Below, in pieces: positions 1 to 5,612 of a stretch of DNA of 6,449 bases. The notes under the pieces were generated by a model. The model worked only from the letters and a program-made list of their open reading frames with translations. It ran no database searches and was not told where the DNA came from. The stretch's first letter is position 1; every line of letters begins with the position of its first letter. Origin of the DNA: Actinomycetes bacterium (lineage in GTDB: Bacteria; Actinomycetota; Humimicrobiia; Humimicrobiales; Humimicrobiaceae); contig JAUWCR010000078.1 in NCBI GenBank assembly GCA_030609215.1, positions 1 through 6,449 of the forward strand. The letters are read 5' to 3'. The translations under genes were made by a program, and so were the position numbers.

Positions 1-1
1 A

Positions 2-265
2 AAAGAATTTAAGAAGAAGCTTTTTCAAATAGAAAATGTCCCTGAACCTCTTGAGGATTTCTATAATTTAAAAGTTGATTTTTTGAATAATGATATTGAA
101 ACATACACTTTGTTAAATGATTATTATACAGGTAAATCTTACTCTTCTAGTAATAATTCTAAAATAAAAGATAGCTTCTATAATAATATTTTATTATTTT
201 CAAAAGCAGAAGAAGAAAGAATTAAAGTTTATAAAGCAAATAATCTTGATTACCTGCTAGAGTAG
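2..265 (+). CDS. C-terminal end of an unrecognised protein (partial)
   Basis: The frame is open from the window edge to a TAG at 263-265, giving 87 codons; the true start lies to the left of the window. I do not recognise the family. The visible part is hydrophilic and rich in Lys, Asn, Asp, Glu and Tyr, with a Ser/Asn-rich patch (SYSSSNNS) in the middle and an acidic end (DYLLE). It has no membrane segment, no cysteine and no catalytic motif that I can name. A TTG at 83 could serve as an internal start, but no Shine-Dalgarno motif precedes it and the frame continues upstream, so a longer protein is more likely. The gene would converge with the proposed minus-strand RNA that ends near 281. 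No T-rich hairpin for its own plus-strand termination is seen. That it is coding is inferred only from the open frame and plausible composition. Confidence 0.5.
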   Translation, partial: KEFKKKLFQIENVPEPLEDFYNLKVDFLNNDIETYTLLNDYYTGKSYSSSNNSKIKDSFYNNILLFSKAEEERIKVYKANNLDYLLE

Positions 266-278
266 ATTTTGGAGTCAT

Positions 279-343
279 AATAAAATAAACCCCAAGTTAC
301 CTTTTGCCTTAGTTTCCACCTTAGGCTACTAAACATCTTGGGG
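279..343 (-). terminator. Terminator-like stem with U-rich tail at the 3' end of the structured RNA
   Basis: On the minus strand CCCCAAG (343 to 337) pairs with CTTGGGG (296 to 290), followed directly by TTTATTTTATT. The roughly 40-nt interior holds its own hairpin (GCCTAAG-N7-CTAAGGC), so the stem is compound rather than a short classical terminator hairpin. On the plus strand the same stem is followed by CTCTGCC with no T run, so termination is expected leftwards only. A further inverted pair, GGAGTC (271-276) and GACTCC (368-373), lies outside it and would be used only if transcription read past the U tract. Confidence 0.4.
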
Positions 344-451
344 CTCTGCCTTAGAACTTTTCTTAGGGACTCCTCAAGATTTCACTTACTTTTTTCAAAC
401 TTTCGCTTGAAAATTTCAGCCCTATTCGAGAGTTGCCTCCTGATCTAAGAC
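281..451 (-). ncRNA. Candidate structured small RNA, about 170 nt, family unknown
   Basis: No protein gene lies in 266-699, yet 271-451 is dense in complementary segments. Read on the minus strand it can form several hairpins: GAG-GCAA-CTC (439 to 430); a 9-bp stem TTTTCAAGC / GTTTGAAAA closed by a GAAA loop (413 to 392); two hairpins with the same stem sequence, CCTAAG-N7-CTAAGG (367 to 348 and 325 to 306); and an outer CCCCAAG / CTTGGGG stem (343-337 with 296-290) followed by TTTATTTTATT. The GAAA stem is fully paired on the minus strand through one G-U wobble, but has an A-C mismatch on the plus strand. A near-consensus promoter sits at the right place upstream, with +1 expected near 451. 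The size resembles 6S RNA, but I cannot pair the two ends as 6S requires, and no known riboswitch or housekeeping RNA core is recognisable. No minus-strand gene follows within the window, so it is more likely a stand-alone RNA than a leader. The ends are approximate. Confidence 0.45.
306..367. repeat. Two copies of a 20-nt imperfect dyad, 42 bp apart
   Basis: Plus-strand GCCTTAG-N7-CTTAGG occurs at 306-325 and again at 348-367. The 13 flanking bases are identical and both spacers are exactly 7 bp, but the spacers share no base (tttccac versus aactttt). Each copy is an imperfect palindrome with one central mismatch per arm (A-A in minus-strand RNA). They could be paired hairpins of the proposed RNA or a duplicated protein-binding site. 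The same arms with different loops suggest selection on the arms. Confidence 0.55.
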
Positions 452-458
452 AAAATAT

Positions 459-487
459 AATATAGCAGAAAGTAGGAGCAATGTCAA
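459..487 (-). promoter_or_regulatory. Near-consensus sigma70 promoter reading leftwards into the structured RNA
   Basis: On the minus strand a perfect -35 box TTGACA (487 to 482) is followed by a 17-bp spacer and a -10 box TATATT (464 to 459). Transcription would start near 451 with a G. The DNA just upstream (488-516) is made of A and T runs, as in an UP element, including the 16-bp palindrome AAAATTTTAAAATTTT at 501-516. This is the best promoter match in the window and it faces away from cysK, so it most likely drives the proposed RNA at 281-451. Confidence 0.6.
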
Positions 488-699
488 GAAAAATGGAAAA
501 AAAATTTTAAAATTTTCTATGATTTTAAATAAAAATTTTAAGCACATTAATTTTATTTATTCTATAATAATTAAATAATATTGAAATAAATATAATGAGA
601 TGAGAAAATCTTAATTCTAATGGCTGATTCAGAAAGCTATATATATTTGATTTATGTTTTATATATAGATATTTATTAAAGTAGAGTAAGAGAGTATTT
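488..699 (+). promoter_or_regulatory. AT-rich cysK upstream region with inverted repeat and weak promoter
   Basis: This gene-free stretch is almost all A and T. A perfect 9-bp inverted repeat, CTATATATA (637-645) and TATATATAG (660-668), lies just before cysK. It overlaps a candidate promoter: TTGATT (647-652), 17 bp, TATTTA (670-675). Transcription from there would start about 20 bp before the ATG. TATAAT also occurs at 563-568 and 591-596, but without a convincing -35 box. In such AT-rich DNA these matches are expected fairly often, so the promoter call is weak. I see no riboswitch or T-box core here. Confidence 0.3.
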
Positions 700-1629
700 A
701 TGAAAATAGCAAATAATGTAATTGAGCTAATTGGAAATACACCACTGGTAAGGCTGGAGAAAATTTCAAAAGGTTTAAAATCAGATATTGTTGCAAAACT
801 GGAGTGTTTCAATCCTGGAGGAAGTATAAAGGATAGGATTGGTTATAATATGATAATTGAAGCTGAGAAACAAAAAAAGATATTTCCCGGGAAGTCAATT
901 ATAATTGAATCAACCAGTGGAAATACAGGGATTAGCCTGGCTATGGTATGTGCAGTTAAAGGTTATGAACTTTTTATTACCATGCCGGAAACAATGAGCA
1001 AGGAGAGAAAGAAAATAATTTCTGCTCTTGGAGCAACAGTAGTTCTTACACCTTCAGAGGATGGGATGGAAGGTGCAGTGGCAGAAGCGGAAAGATTACA
1101 CGAAGATATCAAAGATTCGTTTATGCTTCAGCAATTTAACAACCCTGCAAATCCTGAAATTCATGAAAAAACCACAGCAGTAGAAATATGGAATGACACA
1201 GAGGGGAAGGTAGATATAATTATTGGTGGAATAGGAACCGGCGGCACCCTAACAGGCTGCAGCAGGTTTCTAAAGGAAAAGAATGAACAAATTAAAGTAA
1301 TTGCTGTCGAACCTTTAGATTCGCCTGTTCTGTCAGGAGGAAAACCAGGTCCTCATAAGATTCAGGGAATAGGTGCAGGTTTTATTCCATCAGTACTTGA
1401 TGTGAATTTATTAGATGAAATAATAAAAGTTGGCACGAGTAATGCTTATGAAATGGTTCATAGGCTTGCAGAAGAAGAAGGTATAATTTCTGGTATTTCT
1501 TCTGGTGCAGCATTGTGGGCAGCTACTAAGATAGCAAAAAGAGATGAAAATAAAAGAAAAATGATAGTAGTTATTTTGCCTGACACTGGAGAAAGATATT
1601 TAAGTACGGATTTATTTGGAGCAGGTTAA
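700..1629 (+). CDS. cysK: Cysteine synthase (O-acetylserine sulfhydrylase), PLP-dependent
   Basis: CysK makes L-cysteine and acetate from O-acetyl-L-serine and sulfide in the cytoplasm, the last step of cysteine synthesis. The 309-residue product is full length for the family. Visible landmarks are the N-terminal [16 protein letters not shown] with the PLP-binding lysine at about residue 44; the substrate loop TSGNTG (about 72-77); LQQFNNPAN (about 143-151); the phosphate-cup GTGGT (about 179-183); [14 protein letters not shown] (about 215-228), typical of CysK rather than CysM; GISSGA with the serine facing the pyridine nitrogen (about 265-270); and the C-terminal [10 protein letters not shown]. 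The ATG at 700 is preceded by AAGAGAG 5 bp upstream, a modest ribosome-binding site, and gives the usual short N-terminus. The gene is probably monocistronic: it runs tail to tail into the minus-strand mnmA fusion and shares the stop region TTAA. Its cysteine would supply bacillithiol synthesis encoded downstream (inference). Confidence 0.97.
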   Translation: MKIANNVIELIGNTPLVRLEKISKGLKSDIVAKLECFNPGGSIKDRIGYNMIIEAEKQKKIFPGKSIIIESTSGNTGISLAMVCAVKGYELFITMPETMSKERKKIISALGATVVLTPSEDGMEGAVAEAERLHEDIKDSFMLQQFNNPANPEIHEKTTAVEIWNDTEGKVDIIIGGIGTGGTLTGCSRFLKEKNEQIKVIAVEPLDSPVLSGGKPGPHKIQGIGAGFIPSVLDVNLLDEIIKVGTSNAYEMVHRLAEEEGIISGISSGAALWAATKIAKRDENKRKMIVVILPDTGERYLSTDLFGAG

Positions 1630-3104
1630 CCAGTGGATTTGATTATGACACCACCTCCTACCAGGATGTCGTTGATGTAGAAAACAGCTGATTGACCAGG
1701 TGTTATAGCTTTTTGTGGTTTGTCAAATGTTATATTTGCTGATTTCTTATCTAAAATTTTAATTTGTGCGCTGCTTCCATCTGAATTATATCTAATTTTA
1801 ACTATTGCTTTAAAAAAATCTCCTGGCGGGCAACCAGAAATGAAATTTAATTGAAATACTTTAAATTCCTTTTGATAAAGACCATTTTCATCTGAGACTA
1901 TGATAATATTTTTCTTTGGAATAATCTCTTTAATATAGATTGGCCTACTGTGACTTATTCCCAATCCTTTTCTCTGACCAATTGTATAAAAAGGAAATCC
2001 TTTATGAGTTCCTAAGAGTTCTCCTTTTGTATTGAAGACTTTGCCCCTTTTTATATTTTTAAATTTTTGTGTAAGGAAATCATGGTAATTATTTTCAGTT
2101 ATAAAACATGTTTCCTGGCTTTCATTTTTTTCTAATAAGAAAGGGTATAGAATTTTAGCTTTTTTCTTGATATCAATTTTTTTATAAACGCCCAAAGGTG
2201 TTTTTATATTCGGTATCTGATCCTGGCTTAGTTTCCAGAGGAAATAACTTTGATCTTTGCTGGTATCAACTCCTTTTTTTATTTCATATAAGTCTGTTTT
2301 GGAAGATTTGCCGATTCTGCAATAATGGCCAGTTGCAATATAATTTGCACCAAGAGTTTTAGCTCTATCCAGCAGCAAACCAAATTTTATATATTTATTG
2401 CAATCTATGCATGGATTTGGTGTTTTACCTTTAAGGTAATTTATGCAAAAAGGTTCAATAATGATTTTTTCAAACTGCTTCCTTATATCAATTATGATAT
2501 GGGGGATTTTTAAAAGCATTGCTATTTTTCTAGCAGCTTTTATATCTTCAGAAACATATGAGCTCTCGTAATTGTTTTTATAATTTGAATTATCTAACGG
2601 TAATTTCATTGTAATTCCAAAGACATCCCAGCCTTCGTCCTGTAGGATTTTTGCGGCTATTGCACTATCTACACCCCCGCTGATTGCCGCAGCAATTTTT
2701 CTATTATTTATTTTATATATGTCTGAAATTTCTGTATTTGATATATAATTGGTAATTAACTTTTGGAAAGAATAGATGATTAAGTTTAAAACTTTCTTCT
2801 TTTCTTGTGGGAACTCGCCTAATTTTTTTTCTAAATCTTTTTCAGTAAATAAAGTTGCAGTTAAAATATCTTTATTTTTAACTTGAGTTGTAAAATAACT
2901 GGCACCGGCAATTGTGTAATTGCAGCCAAATGCTTTAAATTTAATATCCTTGATAATATTCTTTTCTATATGTGCGCTAAATTTAATAAAATTATCATTT
3001 TCTTTACTGAAAAGTTCACTCACTGCATTCGGATTATCCACCTGGCCTATGTTTTTCCGGCTTGTGAGGTATTTTTTTAATTCTGGATTACAGTCGCTTA
3101 TCAT
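1626..3104 (-). CDS. mnmA: tRNA 2-thiouridylase MnmA with N-terminal IscU/NifU-like domain
   Basis: The 492-residue protein has two parts. Residues about 10-121 resemble the IscU/NifU N-terminal scaffold ([14 protein letters not shown], then [18 protein letters not shown]). Of the three cluster-binding cysteines of IscU only the middle one (Cys61) remains; the first site reads ELFSKENDN and the third LIIYSFQKL. Residues about 135-492 are a complete MnmA, which adenylates U34 of Lys/Glu/Gln tRNAs and inserts sulfur to form s2U. Landmarks are the PP-loop SGGVDS (142-147), [13 protein letters not shown] with Cys232 and Cys235, ATGHYCR (about 257-263), KDQSYFLW (283-290), ESQETCFI with the second catalytic cysteine Cys333, and [10 protein letters not shown] (375-384). 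Normal MnmA is about 360 residues, so the extra length is the fused domain. No in-frame Met occurs between the ATG at 3104 and residue 166, so the fusion is one reading frame. There is no Shine-Dalgarno motif before the ATG. The gene diverges from bshC and overlaps the cysK stop by 3 bp. MnmA identity is firm; a scaffold or sulfur-relay role for the first domain is inference. Confidence 0.93.
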   Translation of the reverse strand: MISDCNPELKKYLTSRKNIGQVDNPNAVSELFSKENDNFIKFSAHIEKNIIKDIKFKAFGCNYTIAGASYFTTQVKNKDILTATLFTEKDLEKKLGEFPQEKKKVLNLIIYSFQKLITNYISNTEISDIYKINNRKIAAAISGGVDSAIAAKILQDEGWDVFGITMKLPLDNSNYKNNYESSYVSEDIKAARKIAMLLKIPHIIIDIRKQFEKIIIEPFCINYLKGKTPNPCIDCNKYIKFGLLLDRAKTLGANYIATGHYCRIGKSSKTDLYEIKKGVDTSKDQSYFLWKLSQDQIPNIKTPLGVYKKIDIKKKAKILYPFLLEKNESQETCFITENNYHDFLTQKFKNIKRGKVFNTKGELLGTHKGFPFYTIGQRKGLGISHSRPIYIKEIIPKKNIIIVSDENGLYQKEFKVFQLNFISGCPPGDFFKAIVKIRYNSDGSSAQIKILDKKSANITFDKPQKAITPGQSAVFYINDILVGGGVIIKSTG

Positions 3105-3202
3105 GTTTTAATAAAATATTTTATTGTATGATATCTTTTAGAATATTATATAATTTAAACTGTAAAATTAATAATTTCTGCAGGAAAGTATATCTTAAAA
3201 TA
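3105..3202. promoter_or_regulatory. Divergent control region between mnmA fusion and bsh operon
   Basis: If bshC starts at 3203, 98 bp separate the two divergent genes. A perfect 10-bp palindrome ATTATATAAT (3145-3154) gives a TATAAT box on both strands: plus 3149-3154 and minus 3150-3145. Starts would fall near 3161 (towards bsh) and 3138 (towards mnmA), leaving leaders of about 40 and 33 nt. The -35 regions are poor on both sides (TTGTAT at 3124-3129 is 19 bp from the plus box; nothing convincing on minus). Shared or competing use of the overlapping boxes is inference. Confidence 0.35.
3182..3188 (+). promoter_or_regulatory. Distant ribosome-binding-like AGGAAAG before the preferred bshC start
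   Basis: AGGAAAG lies 14 bp before the ATG at 3203, further than the usual 5-9 bp, so it is only weak support. No such motif precedes the earlier in-frame ATG at 3128, which is only 23 bp from the divergent mnmA start and upstream of the candidate TATAAT box. This motif and the family N-terminus favour 3203. Confidence 0.3.
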
Positions 3203-4870
3203 ATGATTAAATTAACAGAAACACGTGGAGGAAAATTTTATTACAGTAACCTGTATAAAGATTATATTCACAATTTTCCTAAAGTTAAAAGGCACTATCA
3301 ATATAATTACCAAAAAATAGAAAGCTACCAAAAGAGAATTCAGGACATTAATGATAATTATGATCAAAAATTAAGACTAAAATTATCAAGTATTTTAAGG
3401 TTCTATAATAAAAGTCTTGGATGCAGTAGTAAAACTATCGAAAATATTGAAAGTTTAAAAAATGGCGATTCTTATGTAGTAATTGGCGGGCAGCAGCCAG
3501 GGCTACTAACTGGTCCAATTTTTATAATTTATAAAATATTAACTATTTTAAAAGTAAGCAGCTTTCTTGAAGAAGAATTAAAAGTAAAAGCAATACCTTG
3601 TTTCTGGAATGCATCAGATGACAGCAATTTGGAGCAGGTAAACAGATTAAGCATTATTAATAATGATTTGGTGAAAATATTTCTTGATTCTTCAACTGTA
3701 AATAAGGGTGCAAGATTTTCTGATATTTTATTGTCTGCTGATGTTTTTAAAGAATTAATTAATAAATTAGAGAATTTTTTAAACCCTTCGGATTTTAAAC
3801 CTAAAATTGTAAGTTTCTTAAATAGCTGTTTATCTGAGAGTGATGGTTCTTTTAAAAATGATGTTATAAGTATTTCCTTTTTTTTCTCCTGTATAATTTC
3901 CAAGTTATTTTCAAAGTATGGCTTGGTAGTAATAGATCCAGGATGTTATAAATTAAAAAAGCTATCACACACGTTGCTGATGTCAGACTTAGAGGATTAC
4001 AGCAAAAAAAATAAAATAATTTCTGCCAGAGGAAATGAACTGAAAAGGGATGGATATCATGCTCAGCTAAATACTGATAATAATGCGCTTAATTTTTTCT
4101 GGAGTATTGATGGAGCCAGGAAAAGAGTAACTGCTGGCAGGAAAGGTTATTTTAAAATTGGAAATAAAACTATTAAAAAAGAAGAGCTTGCCAGTCATTT
4201 AAAAGATGAAATAAATAATGCGAGTTTAAATGTTGTACTGCGGCCACTGCTGCAGGATAGTATATTACCGGTAATTGCCAGTATATGCGGTCCTGGTGAA
4301 GTGAGCTATTTTGCTCAGTTAAAAGAGGTTTATAATTTATATGGAATCAAGCTTCCACCAATTTACCCCAGGTTTTCAGCAACGGTAATGGAAAATAAAA
4401 CTATTAAAGCTCTAGGTAAATTAAATATGAAAAAAGAAGATATGGTAATAGATAAAGATATTATAGTTAAAAGGGTTCTAAATAATAAATCTGATTTAAA
4501 TTTTGATAAGCTGATAATAGATTTTAAAAAGGATGTAATGGTAAAATTAGAAGAGCTGGAAAAGAGTATTGCTAATTTAGAAATAGATACAGGCAGTTCT
4601 TTCGATAGAACAAAGAAAAATATTAAAAAAGAAACGAGGATGTTAGCAAAAAAAATAACAGCTGGATATAAAAAGAAGAATAATTATATAATGGCCCTGG
4701 TGGATAAAATTTATTTAAATTTATTTCCGGATGGCAATTTGCAGGAGAGAGAATTAAATATATTTAATTATTTAAACAAATATGATTTTAGTTTTATAGA
4801 CAAACTTTATGTAAAATTAAAACCGTTAGATTTTTCGCATAAATTTATTGAAATATATAAGAATAGATAG
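3203..4870 (+). CDS. bshC: Bacillithiol biosynthesis cysteine-adding enzyme BshC
   Basis: BshC is assigned the last step of bacillithiol synthesis, adding L-cysteine to the amino group of GlcN-malate in the cytoplasm. From the start at 3203 the product has 555 residues, near the roughly 540 usual for the family; the longer frame from 3128 adds 25 residues (MISFRILYNL...) that do not look like a BshC N-terminus. Matches to BshC are VVIGGQQPGLLTGPIFIIYKI (about 92-112), FWNASDDSNLEQVN (about 134-147), NVVLRPLLQDSILPVIA (about 343-359), GPGEVSYFAQLKEVY (about 363-377), GIKLPPIYPR (about 381-390), and a lysine/glutamate-rich, probably coiled-coil C-terminal part (about 440-490) ending in the family-like LNIFNYLNKYDFSFIDKL. 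The position that is usually EDHD, as in the Bacillus protein, reads DDSN here. It is the first gene of bshC-bshB1-bshA, with an 8-bp gap to bshB1. The family call is firm; start choice is moderate. Confidence 0.9.
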   Translation: MIKLTETRGGKFYYSNLYKDYIHNFPKVKRHYQYNYQKIESYQKRIQDINDNYDQKLRLKLSSILRFYNKSLGCSSKTIENIESLKNGDSYVVIGGQQPGLLTGPIFIIYKILTILKVSSFLEEELKVKAIPCFWNASDDSNLEQVNRLSIINNDLVKIFLDSSTVNKGARFSDILLSADVFKELINKLENFLNPSDFKPKIVSFLNSCLSESDGSFKNDVISISFFFSCIISKLFSKYGLVVIDPGCYKLKKLSHTLLMSDLEDYSKKNKIISARGNELKRDGYHAQLNTDNNALNFFWSIDGARKRVTAGRKGYFKIGNKTIKKEELASHLKDEINNASLNVVLRPLLQDSILPVIASICGPGEVSYFAQLKEVYNLYGIKLPPIYPRFSATVMENKTIKALGKLNMKKEDMVIDKDIIVKRVLNNKSDLNFDKLIIDFKKDVMVKLEELEKSIANLEIDTGSSFDRTKKNIKKETRMLAKKITAGYKKKNNYIMALVDKIYLNLFPDGNLQERELNIFNYLNKYDFSFIDKLYVKLKPLDFSHKFIEIYKNR

Positions 4871-4878
4871 GTTGTAAA

Positions 4879-5595
4879 ATGATTATAGATGTTCTTGCAT
4901 TTAGCCCTCACCCCGATGATGCTGAAATGGGATGCGGAGGACTGCTGCTTAAATTAAAAGATAAAGGATACAGGACGGGAATAATAGATTTAACAGAAGC
5001 TGAGCTTTCTACAAGTGGCGATATTAAAACCAGAAAAAAAGAAACAGAAGAAGCTGCAAAAATACTTAAGCTTGATGTAAGAGAAAATCTTAAATTAGAA
5101 GATTGTAATATAAATAATGATTCTGAAAGCAGATTAAAGGTAATAAATGTAATAAGGAAATACAGGCCCAAGCTTGTAATGATTCCTTACTTAAAAGACA
5201 GGCACCCTGACCATGAGAATTCTTACAGAATGCTAAAAGGGGCTATTTTTATATCAGGGCTGGAAAAATTTAAGACAAAACTAAAATCTTATAGACCCGG
5301 TATTGTAATTAATTATATGTTAAGCTATCAGTTTAAGCCAAGTTTTATAGTTGATATCTCAAAGTATTATAAGACTAAAGTAGAGGCAGTTACTGCATAT
5401 AAATCTCAATTTTATAGCGATAAAGAAAAAAAAATTGTAACTCATATAGCATTAAAATGGTATTTTGATGTAATTAATAGCAGGGGTAAGTTTTACGGCC
5501 TTAAAATAAAATCAGAATATGGAGAACCATTTTTTATAGAATCAGATATAAAGATTGAAGATCCCCTGGATTTTTTTAAGTACTTATTTTATTAA
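4879..5595 (+). CDS. bshB1: N-acetylglucosaminyl-malate deacetylase BshB1 (LmbE/PIG-L family)
   Basis: BshB1 is a zinc hydrolase that removes the acetyl group from GlcNAc-malate to give GlcN-malate, the second step of bacillithiol synthesis. The 238-residue product has the LmbE signature FSPHPDDAEMGCGG at residues 8-21, with zinc ligands expected at His11 and Asp14, and DRHPDHENS at 107-115, with the third ligand at His112. Asp13 is the likely catalytic base. TEAELSTSGDIKTRKKETEEAAKILKL (about 39-65) is the segment typical of BshB1, which separates it from the mycothiol deacetylase MshB and the bacillithiol S-conjugate amidase Bca. The ATG is 8 bp after the bshC stop, with only AGG 7 bp upstream as ribosome-binding sequence, so translational coupling to bshC is likely. 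The flanking bshC and bshA genes make the assignment strong. No truncation or odd residue is seen. Confidence 0.94.
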   Translation: MIIDVLAFSPHPDDAEMGCGGLLLKLKDKGYRTGIIDLTEAELSTSGDIKTRKKETEEAAKILKLDVRENLKLEDCNINNDSESRLKVINVIRKYRPKLVMIPYLKDRHPDHENSYRMLKGAIFISGLEKFKTKLKSYRPGIVINYMLSYQFKPSFIVDISKYYKTKVEAVTAYKSQFYSDKEKKIVTHIALKWYFDVINSRGKFYGLKIKSEYGEPFFIESDIKIEDPLDFFKYLFY

Positions 5596-5612
5596 TATTT
5601 TTATATGTTTCT

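Noticed and set aside
306..330. T-box leader, because minus-strand AAGGTGGAAAC recalls the AGGGTGGNACCGCG motif
   Set aside because: The ACCGCG part is missing, no specifier loop is visible, and no amino-acid gene follows on that strand in the window.
281..451. 6S RNA, based on length and stand-alone promoter
   Set aside because: The 5' and 3' ends cannot form the long closing stem, and the large central bubble flanked by two helices is not evident.
591..596. TATAAT as the cysK -10 box
   Set aside because: No -35-like sequence lies at 16-18 bp upstream, and such boxes arise easily in this AT-rich stretch.
525..812. Minus-strand 95-codon open frame spanning the cysK start
   Set aside because: It overlaps the certain cysK N-terminus and AT-rich leader DNA, has biased hydrophobic composition, and resembles no protein I know.
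2325..3111. Three short plus-strand open frames inside the mnmA fusion gene
   Set aside because: They are antisense to a well-supported coding region, have no recognisable motif and no ribosome-binding site.
3128..3202. N-terminal 25-residue extension of BshC
   Set aside because: No ribosome-binding site at 3128, sequence unlike BshC N-termini, and it would overlap the likely promoter region.
3529..3903. Minus-strand 124-codon open frame
   Set aside because: It lies wholly antisense to bshC sequence that matches the family; composition is that of a shadow frame.
4908..5171. Minus-strand 87-codon open frame
   Set aside because: It is antisense to the conserved N-terminal half of bshB1, including the zinc-binding motif.
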